Positions 50,816-59,082 of a stretch of 64,000 bases of DNA are shown in pieces. Position numbers and translations under genes: made by a program. This stretch comes from Allobosea sp. UNC402CLCol. Lineage in GTDB: Bacteria; Pseudomonadota; Alphaproteobacteria; Rhizobiales; Beijerinckiaceae. Under the pieces are notes generated by a model, which worked only from the letters and a program-made list of their open reading frames with translations, was not told where the DNA came from and ran no database searches. Location: assembly GCF_000745475.1 (NCBI RefSeq), contig NZ_JQJJ01000008.1:186001-250000 (forward strand). Reading direction: 5' to 3'. How positions within the stretch are numbered: position 1 is the first letter of the stretch; each line of letters starts with the position of its first letter.

Positions 50816-51818
50816 GACCCCGGGCATGGCCGGGCGGACGCAATGGGAGCGCTTCACTGCGACGCTGCTCGCTGCCGCGACGCTGTTCGCCGCCGTCTTC
50901 CTCGTTACGGCCTTCCTGCTCGACCCCTATGATACCGGCCGCTCACCGCTGAAGCTCAAGGAGGGCGTGCGCCCGCAGGGACCGCGCACCGCTCTGGCGA
51001 GCCGCGGCCGCGACCCGCAATTCACCGGCGCGATCTTCGGCAACTCGCATGTCCAGCTCCTCTCGCCGGAGCATCTAAAGGCGAAGACCGACATCCCCTT
51101 CGTCTCACTGGTGGCCCCCGCGACGCGCCCGAAGGAGATCATACTCACCATCGACTGGTTCCTGCGCCATCACCAGGCGACGCCCCCGCAGGCGATCGTC
51201 GTCGGCGTCGACGCGTTCTGGTGCACGCCGGACCCGGCTCTGCCGAACGACAAGTCCTTTCCGTTCTGGCTGCTCAGCCGCAGCCTGACAGCATATCTCG
51301 CCAAGCTGATGCGCTACGATTTGGTCGAGGAGATCCCGCGGCGGATCGTCTATCTGACTTCCTCCACGGCCGAGCGCGGCCGGCCCGACGGGTACTGGGA
51401 CTATGAGGCAAGCTACCGTGCCCAGGGCTATGCGACCCGGCCCGATCTGCGCGAGAAACTCGAAACGCCGGCCGAGACCGGCGGCGGCAATGCCAGCGGC
51501 CCCTTCCCCGCTGCAGCCGCCCTCGAGGCGATGATGAAATCGGCCCCGCCCGAGACAAAGCTCATCCTCGTTCGGCCGCCGGTCTATGTCTCGGCTCTTC
51601 CCAAACCGGGCACGCCTGACGGCGCGGCCGAGGCCGCCTGCCTCAAGGCCTTCAGCGATTTCGCGGCCCGCAGGCCCCTCACCACCTTGCTGAACTGGCG
51701 CATCGACCGCCCTGAACTGCACGATTCGAATCTCTTCTTCGACCACACACATTACCGTCAGCCGATAGCCCGGCTGATTGAGGACGACATCGCCGCAGCG
51801 ATCCGGGCGATGGATTGA
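50790..51818 (+). CDS. AlgX/AlgJ-like SGNH-type periplasmic partner of the MBOAT protein
   Basis: The 342-residue protein starts inside the end of the MBOAT gene (26-base overlap). It has one N-terminal signal anchor (about 20-43, TLLAAATLFAAVFLVTAFLL), then a periplasmic domain. GNSHVQLL (about 89-96) resembles the block I G-D/N-S-H nucleophile motif and DHTHYRQP (about 320) the Asp-x-x-His of SGNH/AlgX O-acetyltransferases. It would transfer acetyl from the MBOAT protein to a secreted polymer. The polymer genes are not in this window. Confidence 0.8.
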   Translation: MSSSTSSSETPGMAGRTQWERFTATLLAAATLFAAVFLVTAFLLDPYDTGRSPLKLKEGVRPQGPRTALASRGRDPQFTGAIFGNSHVQLLSPEHLKAKTDIPFVSLVAPATRPKEIILTIDWFLRHHQATPPQAIVVGVDAFWCTPDPALPNDKSFPFWLLSRSLTAYLAKLMRYDLVEEIPRRIVYLTSSTAERGRPDGYWDYEASYRAQGYATRPDLREKLETPAETGGGNASGPFPAAAALEAMMKSAPPETKLILVRPPVYVSALPKPGTPDGAAEAACLKAFSDFAARRPLTTLLNWRIDRPELHDSNLFFDHTHYRQPIARLIEDDIAAAIRAMD

Positions 51819-52002
51819 GGCGGATTCAGCTGAAAAGCCGGCAGAATCCGCCTTTTGACCGACGTCAATCACGAAGCGGTTGAAGCTGTGTCGGAAGCGA
51901 TTGTTCCGCTTGAAACGGATCGCTATAAGGGCGCGAAATCGGCTCACCCTCCCGCGGCAAAGCCGAAGGGCGCGTGAGCGGACAACGCAAGAGAGCGCGC
52001 CC

Positions 52003-52425
52003 ATGTCGAAGCAGATCATCCTCGATGCGGACTACAAGCCGAGCGATGACGAGCCGTTCATGAACGACCGTCAACGCGAGTATTTCCGTGGCAAGCTCCT
52101 CGCCTGGAAGGACGAGATCCTGAAGGAGGCGAAGGAGACCCTCGTCGCCCTGCAGAGCGAGAGCGAGAACCACCCCGACATCGCCGACCGGGCCTCCTCC
52201 GAGACCGACCGCGCCATCGAACTGCGCGCCCGGGACCGCCAGCGCAAGCTCATCGCCAAGATCGATTCGGCAATCGCCCGCATCGACGACGGCTCCTACG
52301 GCTATTGCGAGGAAACCGGCGAGCCGATCTCGCTGAAGCGCCTCGAAGCCCGCCCGATCGCCACGCTCTCGCTGGAAGCCCAAGAGCGCCACGAGCGCAA
52401 CGAGCGGGTCTTCAGGGACGATTGA
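52003..52425 (+). CDS. dksA: RNA polymerase-binding transcription factor DksA
   Basis: The 140-residue protein starts MSKQIILDADYKPSDDEPFMN. The coiled coil spans about 20-95 and its tip has HPDIADRASSETDRAIELRARDRQ, the Asp-x-x-Asp-x-A-ppGpp-relevant region. The globular end reads YGYCEETGEPISLKRLEARPIATLSLEAQERHE. Only one of four zinc-ligand Cys remains, as in other alphaproteobacterial DksA proteins. It binds the RNA polymerase secondary channel and, with ppGpp, adjusts rRNA and amino-acid promoters. A strong terminator follows. Confidence 0.95.
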   Translation: MSKQIILDADYKPSDDEPFMNDRQREYFRGKLLAWKDEILKEAKETLVALQSESENHPDIADRASSETDRAIELRARDRQRKLIAKIDSAIARIDDGSYGYCEETGEPISLKRLEARPIATLSLEAQERHERNERVFRDD

Positions 52426-52455
52426 GTCGCGGCAGACAGTCTTCCGGCATTCTCT

Positions 52456-52489
52456 AAAAGGCCCCATGCCCACAGGCATGGGGCCTTTT
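52456..52489 (+). terminator. dksA terminator
   Basis: AAAAGGCCCCATGCC, CACA and GGCATGGGGCCTTTT form a 15-bp perfect stem with a T-run. Confidence 0.9.
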
Positions 52490-52559
52490 GCGTCGGTAGC
52501 CGGGCATCGGAAACCCGATAGACTCACCCGCCGGAAAACATCGGATACCCGGACAGCGG

Positions 52560-53492
52560 TCAGTCGTGCCCGGGAAGCTGCTCCGGCGCTTGAACCGGCG
52601 CCAACCTTCGGGCCGCGACGGAGCGCACGGCGTCCGTCAATCGGTCGAGCAGGCGCGCCGTCAGTCTCGTGCGCTGCCAGTAGAGTGTGACGGCGATCCG
52701 CCGGTAAGGCGGCAATTCGATTAGCCTTCCGGAATCGAGCAGGGGCAACGCGAGGGGCAAAGGCGCCATCGACCAGCCCAGACCCGCCAGCGTCATGTCC
52801 AGCATGCCTTGGGTCGACGGCGTCCAATGGATCGCGGATGAAATCTCCGTTCCCCAGGCCGCCCGCGCCCAGCGGGACTGCAACTCGTCCCGCCGGTCGA
52901 AGCGCAGCACCGGAGCGCGCCGAAGGCCGGCCGCATCGACGCCCGCATCGAAGAACCGGCCCAGGAAATCGGGGCTGGCGACGGCCACATATTCGATGAC
53001 GCCCAATGGATAGATCCTGCAGCCGACAACGGGAGTTGGATCGGCCGTGACCGCGGCCAGAACCTCGCCGGCGCGGAGCCGTTCGGCCGTGTGGGCCTCG
53101 TCCTCGAGGACGAGGTCGAGCAGAGCGCCGGTCTCCGTTGCGAATTGCGTGGCCACCGCGGGAAACCACGTGCTGACGCTGTCCGCATTCACAGCGACAC
53201 GCACCGTATGAGGCCCGGTTTCCTGACCGGCCAATCCGGGCAGGTCATGGACGACTTCGCTTTCGAGCAATCGGACCTGCTCCATATGGGCGCACAGCTT
53301 GGCGCCGATCGCAGTGGGGCGGCAGGGCGTACCTCTCGTCAGCAGGATTGCCCCGACCCGCTCCTCCAGCCCTTTGACGCGCTGGGAGATCGCCGAAGGC
53401 GTGACGCAGAGTGCCGCAGCCGCCTTCTCGAAACTGCCCTCGCGCACCACGGCGGCAAGGGCCGCGAGGGACAGGTAGTCCAGCATTAGCAT
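52560..53492 (-). CDS. argP: LysR-family regulator ArgP/LysG
   Basis: The 310-residue regulator has an N-terminal winged helix, LAALAAVVREGSFEKAAAALCVTPSAISQRVKGLEERVG (about 9-47). Its effector domain runs from about 90 to 290, with the ArgP-typical ADSVSTWFPAVA and a LEDEAHTAERLRAGEVLAAVT block. It is divergent from the lysE/argO exporter gene 62 bases away, the classic layout in which ArgP or LysG activates the exporter in response to Arg or Lys. The annotated start overlaps the regulatory gap. Confidence 0.93.
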   Translation of the reverse strand: MLMLDYLSLAALAAVVREGSFEKAAAALCVTPSAISQRVKGLEERVGAILLTRGTPCRPTAIGAKLCAHMEQVRLLESEVVHDLPGLAGQETGPHTVRVAVNADSVSTWFPAVATQFATETGALLDLVLEDEAHTAERLRAGEVLAAVTADPTPVVGCRIYPLGVIEYVAVASPDFLGRFFDAGVDAAGLRRAPVLRFDRRDELQSRWARAAWGTEISSAIHWTPSTQGMLDMTLAGLGWSMAPLPLALPLLDSGRLIELPPYRRIAVTLYWQRTRLTARLLDRLTDAVRSVAARRLAPVQAPEQLPGHD

Positions 53493-53554
53493 TCCTAAAT
53501 CAGATTAAGAAAATTGAGCTATACTACATCGTCGCCTCGACGCATCAAGGCGGC

Positions 53555-54181
53555 ATGACCACCGCTCTTCTGTCCGCCTTCGCCAAAGGCTTCGCTCTAT
53601 CCGCCGGGCTGATCATCGCGATCGGCGCCCAAAACATGTTCGTCCTTCGTCAAGGCCTCAAGCGCGAGCATGTCTGGCCGATCGTCCTGTTCTGCGCGGC
53701 CGCCGACGCGGTGCTGATCGTGGCGGGGGTCAGTGGTCTGGGGAGCATGCTCGCCGTCGTGCCGGGACTATCGCTGGCCCTCGGCCTGGGAGGCGCGGCG
53801 TTCCTCAGCTGGTATGGCGCCTCGGCTCTCCGGCGGGCGGCCCATCCGTCGGCACTCACCGTTGACCGGCAGGCCAGCATCAGCCTCGGCGCCGCCATCG
53901 CCGGAACCGCCGCCTTCACCTTCCTGAACCCGCATGTCTACATCGACACGGTGATGCTGATGGGTGCGGTCGGCGCGAGTCTCCCGCCGACGGAGCGTCT
54001 CCCCTTCATGGCTGGCGCCGTGATGGCCAGCTTTGCCTGGTTCGCGTCGCTGGGCTTTGGCGCCCGCTTCCTCGCCCCGCTCTTCTCGCGGCCTGGCGCA
54101 TGGCGCGTCCTCGACCTCGCCATCGGCGTCATGATGCTGACGCTGGCAGCCAGCCTCGCCCGCAGCGCGCTCACGAATTGA
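53555..54181 (+). CDS. argO: LysE/ArgO-type basic amino acid exporter
   Basis: The 208-residue membrane protein starts MTTALLSAFAKGFALSAGLIIAIGAQNMFVLRQGLKREH, which is the LysE signature (GAQNxFVLRQG). Five or six helices follow, with FLNPHVYIDTVMLMGAVG as the second conserved block. It exports L-arginine or L-lysine by proton exchange. Regulated by the divergent ArgP. A frame open further upstream belongs to the control region, not to the protein. Confidence 0.93.
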   Translation: MTTALLSAFAKGFALSAGLIIAIGAQNMFVLRQGLKREHVWPIVLFCAAADAVLIVAGVSGLGSMLAVVPGLSLALGLGGAAFLSWYGASALRRAAHPSALTVDRQASISLGAAIAGTAAFTFLNPHVYIDTVMLMGAVGASLPPTERLPFMAGAVMASFAWFASLGFGARFLAPLFSRPGAWRVLDLAIGVMMLTLAASLARSALTN

Positions 54182-54239
54182 TGCCTGGGCTTCCTGTGGC
54201 CGACCTCTTCGGCGACAGGATCAGGTTGGACCATCCGCA

Positions 54240-54327
54240 AAAAGCCCCGCGTCGGGAGGACGCGGGGATTCTGGCCGCCTGCCTTTGAAGCTCGGGGAGC
54301 ATGGTGGGCTGTCGGCGGCTCGGGAGG
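54240..54327. repeat. Terminator-containing direct repeat, copy 1
   Basis: The repeat opens with a CCCCGCGTC/GACGCGGGG hairpin that ends minus-strand transcription of the MFS gene (T-run on the minus strand). It continues TTCTGGCCGCCTGCCTTTG and ends TCGGCGGCTCGGGAGG. It is nearly identical to the copy at 56227. Confidence 0.8.
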
Positions 54328-54347
54328 CCGCAGCGCCGTCCGCGCAT

Positions 54348-55658
54348 CTAGCCGGAGATCCGTCTCGTCGCGGCTTCCGGGGTCGACTTCAGCGTGAGGA
54401 CCCAGAAGGCCAGTGTCGCGAGACTGATCAGCGCGCCCGCGGCGCACACGCCGGGCCAGCCCGCATGGGCATAGATGACGGTCGACGTTGAGGAACCGGC
54501 CGCGCTGCCGATCGAATAGAAGATCATATAAGCCGCCGTCAGGCGGTTCTGCGCATCGGGCCGCACCCGATAGATCATCGCCTGATTGGTGACATGGACG
54601 GCCTGAAGGCCGAAATCGATTACCAGCACCCCGACGATCAGCCACAGGATCGAATGCTGAAGCTGGGCTATCAGCAGCCATGCCAGCAGCATCAGCGCGA
54701 GCGCGATCCCCGTTAGGCGTTGACCGTAGCCGCGATCGGTCCAGCGTCCCGCCCGCGTCGCCCCGAGCGCACCGGCGGCGCCCGCCAGGCCGAAAAGGCC
54801 GATCTCCGTATGGGACAGCGAGAAGGGCGGCGCGCTCAGCGGCAGGACGAGCGGGGCCAGCAAGGTCGTGATGTTGGCGAAGATCAGCATGGCGATGACC
54901 CCACGGATGCGCAGGGTGGGCTCCGTGACGATCAGGGTGACGAGCGACGCGATCAGACGCCCATAGGACAGGCCGGCGGGCTTGCGCTCCTGCCGCGGCA
55001 GCACTCTCCAGAGCAGCAGCACGATCGCCATCGTGAGAGCCGCAGAGACGAAATAGACCGTTCGCCAGCCGGACAGGTCGGTGAGAGATCCGGCAACGGT
55101 TCGCGCCAGCAGGATGCCGAGGACGATCCCGCTCGTGACCACGCCGACGATATGGCCGCGTTCCGATGGGCGCGCCAGGCTCGCGGCATAAGCGACCAGA
55201 GCCTGCGTCACGACGGCCAGAAGGCCCACCGCCGCCATCGAGGCAAGCAGCATCGCGGCCGAATGCGAGACGCCGACACAGGCAAGAGCCAGCACGGACA
55301 GCAGGGACTGGCCGATGATCAGCTTGCGGCGATCGAGAAGATCCCCCAGCGGAACGAGCAGCAGCAGGCCGAGCCCATAACCCAACTGCGTGGCCCCGAC
55401 GATCAGCCCGGCGACGCTGCGGGACAGATCGAGATCGTCGGCCATGACATCGAGCAGCGGGTGCGCGAAATAGGCGTTGGCAACGGCAAGCCCGCTCGCC
55501 ACGGCGAACAGCAAAATGGTGCGGCCATTCAGCGAAGGCATCTCGGGCGGCGCCTCCCCTGCGACCCGGTCCGCGGCCTGAACGGTCCCGTCTCCGTTTG
55601 GAGGACGAATGCTCTCCTTCGCGGCGCTGGGCAGCGCCGCGTCCTGATCCAAATCCAT
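54348..55658 (-). CDS. MFS transporter (drug-efflux type)
   Basis: The 436-residue protein has a polar head (about 45 residues) and 12 membrane helices. The A-motif region is GYGLGLLLLVPLGDLLDRRKLII (loop 2-3) and a second is GALGATRAGRWTDRGYGQR (loop 8-9), both diagnostic of the major facilitator superfamily. Helix 5 VTSGIVLGILLARTVAGSL matches the motif C of antiporters. Probable proton-driven efflux of a small organic compound. It is divergent from an HxlR regulator, which probably controls it. Confidence 0.93.
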   Translation of the reverse strand: MDLDQDAALPSAAKESIRPPNGDGTVQAADRVAGEAPPEMPSLNGRTILLFAVASGLAVANAYFAHPLLDVMADDLDLSRSVAGLIVGATQLGYGLGLLLLVPLGDLLDRRKLIIGQSLLSVLALACVGVSHSAAMLLASMAAVGLLAVVTQALVAYAASLARPSERGHIVGVVTSGIVLGILLARTVAGSLTDLSGWRTVYFVSAALTMAIVLLLWRVLPRQERKPAGLSYGRLIASLVTLIVTEPTLRIRGVIAMLIFANITTLLAPLVLPLSAPPFSLSHTEIGLFGLAGAAGALGATRAGRWTDRGYGQRLTGIALALMLLAWLLIAQLQHSILWLIVGVLVIDFGLQAVHVTNQAMIYRVRPDAQNRLTAAYMIFYSIGSAAGSSTSTVIYAHAGWPGVCAAGALISLATLAFWVLTLKSTPEAATRRISG

Positions 55659-55676
55659 TGCAGACCTCAGGCATCA

Positions 55677-55732
55677 GTTTTATGATGAAACCAAATTGGG
55701 CATAACGATATGAGTTTTATCATGCAACCAAA
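55677..55732. promoter_or_regulatory. Direct-repeat operator between the MFS and HxlR genes
   Basis: Two 19-bp repeats, GTTTTATGATGAAACCAAA (55677) and GTTTTATCATGCAACCAAA (55714), differ at two positions and are spaced 37 bases apart. This is a plausible site pair for the divergent HxlR protein. Confidence 0.65.
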
Positions 55733-55771
55733 AAGAAGCGGGTCGATCGCCCGCGGGTGGGGAACGGGCTG

Positions 55772-56221
55772 ATGGTCGCTCGCAAGAGCCTCAAGGGGGA
55801 CTATTGTCCCAGCGCGCGCTCCCTGGACGTGATCGGGGACTGGTGGTCGCTGCTGATCGTTCGCGATGCCTTCGACGGCATGACCCGCTTCAGCGAGTTT
55901 CAGAAAAGCCTCGGCATCGCCCGGAACATCCTGACCGATCGGCTGAAGACATTGGTCCAGAGCGGGATTCTCGACGCGGTTCCGCTGGGTGAGGGTGGAA
56001 CGCGCGTGGAATATCGCCTGACCGCCATGGGCAAGGACCTGTTCCCGGTCATGGTCGCGCTGCGCCAGTTCGGCGAGCGCCATCTCTTCGCGCCGGAGGA
56101 AAAGCATTCCCGCCTGGTCGAGCGCGAGACCGGCCAGCGCGTGAGCCTCGACGTGCGCACCGAGGACGGCCGCGCCATCGGGCCGGATCAGGCGGTGATC
56201 CTGAAGATCGAGGACGACTGA
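55772..56221 (+). CDS. HxlR-family regulator of the MFS gene
   Basis: From the ATG reading MVARKSLKGDYCPSARSLDVIGDWWSLLIVRDAFDG the protein has 149 residues; a GTG at 55757 would add five. The conserved Cys (DYCPSAR), W-W-x-L-L-I-V-R helix, and FSEFQKSLGIARNILTDRLKTLVQSGILDAVPLGEGGTRVEYRLTAMG recognition helix and wing are all present. HxlR proteins sense redox, aldehydes or quinones through the conserved Cys. It is divergent from the MFS transporter. Confidence 0.92.
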   Translation: MVARKSLKGDYCPSARSLDVIGDWWSLLIVRDAFDGMTRFSEFQKSLGIARNILTDRLKTLVQSGILDAVPLGEGGTRVEYRLTAMGKDLFPVMVALRQFGERHLFAPEEKHSRLVERETGQRVSLDVRTEDGRAIGPDQAVILKIEDD

Positions 56222-56226
56222 CATGG

Positions 56227-56323
56227 AAAAGCCCCGCGTCGGGAGGACGCGGGGCTTCTGGCCGCCTGCCTTTGAAGCTTGGGGAGCGTGGCGGGCGGCC
56301 GGGGCTGTCGGCGGCTCGGGAGG
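56227..56323. repeat. Terminator-containing direct repeat, copy 2
   Basis: The same CCCCGCGTC/GACGCGGGG hairpin is followed by TTCTGGCCGCCTGCC and TGTCGGCGGCTCGGGAGG. It differs from copy 1 by a few substitutions and a short insertion near the end. It would terminate flgH transcripts on the minus strand. Confidence 0.8.
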
Positions 56324-56397
56324 AACCGCCGGCCGAACCGGAGCGGAGACAAGGGGGAGCGTTCCGCGCCGGCCGGATTTCGGAAGATCGGCGCGGC

Positions 56398-57150
56398 TCA
56401 GAAGGGCAGCAGGATATCCATCACCTGCTGGCCGTAGCGCGGCTGCTGGACGTCGGTGATCTGGCCGCGGCCGCCATAGGCGATGCGGGCCTGGGCGATC
56501 TTGGTCGAATCGATGGTGTTGTCCGACTCGATGTCCTCCGGCCGGATGACGCCGGCGACGATCAGCTCGCGCACCTCGAAATTGACGCGGATCTCCTGCT
56601 TGCCCTCGATCACCAGGTTGCCGTTCGGCAGGTTCTGGGTGACCACCGCCGCGACATTGGTCGCCAGCGTCTCGGAACGGTTGATCGAGCCCGCGCCCTG
56701 GCTGGACGAGTCCGAATCGAGCTTGAGCAGCGAGTCGGCCTTGGCGCCGTCCGGCAGGAACTTGTCGAGCTTGTTCTCGAAGCCGAAGGTGTTGGCCGCC
56801 CCGAAATCCTCGCCGTTCTTGCGCGAGCGCTGGGTCGTGTTGTTGAGCTGGGCCTTGTCGGTGACCTTGACCTTGACGGTGACGAGGTCGCCGACATTGC
56901 GGGCGCGCTGATCCTTGAAGAAGGCGCGCGAGCCGGTGCGCCAGAGCGAGTTCGGGGCGAAGGAGGCGTGCTCCATCGCCGGCATCGGCATCTGGACGGG
57001 CTTGTAGCCCTTCGCCGCGGTCGGGTCCTCGACGGGCGAGAGTGTCGGGGCCTGCCCGACATTGGCGAGGCGGTCGCCGACGCCGCAGGCCCCGAGCGAG
57101 GCGGTCAGCAGCAAAAGGCCGGAGAGCTTGAGGATGCGGTTCGGGATCAT
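56398..57150 (-). CDS. flgH: Flagellar L-ring lipoprotein FlgH
   Basis: FlgH forms the outer-membrane L-ring that lets the flagellar rod pass. From the ATG at 57150 (GGAAAG upstream) the protein has 250 residues; a GTG at 57174 overlapping the flgA stop is an alternative. The lipoprotein signal ends LTASLGAC with Cys22 as the lipidation site. The body includes FKDQRARNVGDLVTVKVKVTDKA and NGNLVIEGKQEIRVN, the family core. It is the last gene of the flgF-flgG-flgA-flgH block. Confidence 0.95.
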   Translation of the reverse strand: MIPNRILKLSGLLLLTASLGACGVGDRLANVGQAPTLSPVEDPTAAKGYKPVQMPMPAMEHASFAPNSLWRTGSRAFFKDQRARNVGDLVTVKVKVTDKAQLNNTTQRSRKNGEDFGAANTFGFENKLDKFLPDGAKADSLLKLDSDSSSQGAGSINRSETLATNVAAVVTQNLPNGNLVIEGKQEIRVNFEVRELIVAGVIRPEDIESDNTIDSTKIAQARIAYGGRGQITDVQQPRYGQQVMDILLPF

Positions 57151-57170
57151 GACGCTTTCCACGACGATAC

Positions 57171-58253
57171 TCACTGGGCGCTGGCGATGCGGCCGATGGC
57201 CGGCTTGACCGAGACGCGGCCGGGGCCGGTGATGGTGCCCTGCAGCGTGCGCTTGGACTGGGGATTGGTGACGGAGACGACATCGCCCATCGCGCCGGAA
57301 TCGTTCGTCCGGCCGCGCATGGTGATGAGCAGGCCCGGCCCCTCATAGACGATGGTGACGAGTTCGCCCTTGGCGACGATCTCCTCGCGCTGGACGTCGC
57401 CAGTGCGCAGCGGCACGCCGGCGAGCAAAGCCCGGCGCGCCACCTTGTCGATGGCGGCGCGGGAATCGCCGATCAGCTCGCTGCCCTGGCCGTCGCGTGG
57501 GCGCCGCTCGACGATGACATCGTCCCGGCCGAGCGTCTCGCCGCGCGCGATCGCACGCTTGGGCACCACCACCTCGACCGTCTCGACGAGCTGGCCCAGG
57601 ATGCGCAGCGGCTTCAGCCGCATGGCGGCGCTGCCGGGCACTGTGAGCCGCGCCTGGAGGCGCCGGCTGCGGGCATCGAAGGAGAGGTCGGACACGGCAA
57701 TCTCGCCGGTCAGCTCCGGCTCGATCGCCACGGGCGGCGCGCCACCGTCGATCGCGAGCGCGAACATGCGGGCATCGACGCCGAAGCGCTCCTGCAGCCC
57801 GGCCTTCACCGCCGCTTCGATCTCGTTGGCGCCGATCCGCCGGGCGGCGCGGGTCACCACGACCTGTGCGAAACCCTGGCTCTCCAGCTCCGCCGCGTCC
57901 CGGATCACGCCTGCGGCACGGGCCGCCTCGACGATGCGGCCGACCTGGATCGTGCCGGTCTCGCCGAGCGCCGGCGCCCGGAAGGCGGCCATGCCGGCGA
58001 GATCGCCGGAAAGCCCCGAGATCAGGTCGCCATAGGTGACGAGGTCTCGAACGAGATTGAGCTCCGGCCGCAGGACGAGCCTGTGCGTGGGAACAGCGGC
58101 AACGGTCGGGGCCGGGGCAGCTTGCGTCGCGGCCGCCGAAGCGATGGCGACCGGAGCGGTCCCGCTCCGTGCGCGAGGCTGCTGCGCCAGCGCCGTGCCG
58201 GCGTCGAAGGCCGCGGCGGCGAGCAGCAATCCTGTGAGGGTGAGGCGGATCAT
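57171..58253 (-). CDS. flgA: Flagellar P-ring assembly chaperone FlgA
   Basis: From the ATG behind GGGAGGG the protein has about 360 residues with a signal peptide ending ALAQ. The C-terminal SAF domain (about 225-355) reads VPKRAIARGETLGRDDVIVERR and GELVTIVYEGPGLLITMRGRTNDSGAMGDVVSVTNPQSKRTLQGTI in two blocks. This is the longer alphaproteobacterial form, with an N-terminal extension containing a second weaker repeat. It guides FlgI into the P-ring in the periplasm. A TTG at 58274 is less likely. Confidence 0.9.
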   Translation of the reverse strand: MIRLTLTGLLLAAAAFDAGTALAQQPRARSGTAPVAIASAAATQAAPAPTVAAVPTHRLVLRPELNLVRDLVTYGDLISGLSGDLAGMAAFRAPALGETGTIQVGRIVEAARAAGVIRDAAELESQGFAQVVVTRAARRIGANEIEAAVKAGLQERFGVDARMFALAIDGGAPPVAIEPELTGEIAVSDLSFDARSRRLQARLTVPGSAAMRLKPLRILGQLVETVEVVVPKRAIARGETLGRDDVIVERRPRDGQGSELIGDSRAAIDKVARRALLAGVPLRTGDVQREEIVAKGELVTIVYEGPGLLITMRGRTNDSGAMGDVVSVTNPQSKRTLQGTITGPGRVSVKPAIGRIASAQ

Positions 58254-58270
58254 GATGCTGGCCCTCCCGA

Positions 58271-59062
58271 TCAACCGCGGAACATCTGCGTCGTCGCCGA
58301 CATCATCTGGTCGGCGGCGGTGATGACCTTGGAATTCATCTCATAGGCGCGCTGGGCCGCGATCAGCGACGAGAGCTCCGTGACCGCCTGAACGTTCCCT
58401 TCTTCGAGATAGTTCTGCTGCAGCGTGCCGAAACCCTCCCCGCCGCCGAAGCCGTCGATCGGCTGGCCGGAGGCGGCCGTCTCGACGAACAAATTGTCGC
58501 CGATCGATTCGAGACCGACCTTGTTCACGAAGCGGGTGAGCTGGATCTGGCCGAGCTGCTGCGGCGCGGTCTGGCCCGGAATCGTCGCCTCGACGATGCC
58601 CTGGGCGTTGATGTTCACCGAGGCGGCGTTGTTCGGCACGGTGATGCCGGGCTCGACCAGATAGCCGTCGCGGGTGACGAGCTGGCCCTGCGCATCGAGA
58701 TCGAAGGAACCGTCGCGCGAATAGGTCGTCCGCCCGTCGGGCATGCGGATCTTGAAGAAGCCCTCGCCACGCAGCGCCAGATCATAGGGCTTCTCGGTCG
58801 GGCTGATGTTGCCCTGCGTCATGACGCGGCCGGTCGAGACCGTCTTGACGCCCGAGCCGATGAAGGTGCCGGCCGGAACCTGCGTGTTCTGGTCCGAGCT
58901 GGCCGAGCCGGCGCGGCGGAAATTCTCGTAGAGCAGATCCTGGAAGTGAATCTGCTGGCGCTTGTAGCCGGTGGTCCGGACGTTGGCGATGTTGTTGGAG
59001 ATGACCTGGACGTTCATCTCCTGGGCCATCATGCCCGTGGCGGCTGTCTGCATGGCGCGCAT
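58271..59062 (-). CDS. flgG: Flagellar distal rod protein FlgG
   Basis: The 263-residue axial protein starts MRAMQTAATGMMAQEMNVQVISNNIANVRTTGYKRQ, the flagellar rod/hook N-terminal helix with the NNIAN-TGYK core. The middle contains the FlgG-specific loop, and the C-terminal helix reads AVTELSSLIAAQRAYEMNSKVITAADQM. Both termini pack into the coiled-coil of the distal rod, crossing P- and L-rings built with FlgA and FlgH help. Full length. Confidence 0.97.
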   Translation of the reverse strand: MRAMQTAATGMMAQEMNVQVISNNIANVRTTGYKRQQIHFQDLLYENFRRAGSASSDQNTQVPAGTFIGSGVKTVSTGRVMTQGNISPTEKPYDLALRGEGFFKIRMPDGRTTYSRDGSFDLDAQGQLVTRDGYLVEPGITVPNNAASVNINAQGIVEATIPGQTAPQQLGQIQLTRFVNKVGLESIGDNLFVETAASGQPIDGFGGGEGFGTLQQNYLEEGNVQAVTELSSLIAAQRAYEMNSKVITAADQMMSATTQMFRG

Positions 59063-59082
59063 GGGAGAGGTTCCTTTCCGGC

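Noticed and set aside
54240..56323. The MFS-HxlR module as a transposon with terminal repeats
   Set aside because: There is no transposase, the repeats are direct rather than inverted, and each contains a functional-looking terminator.
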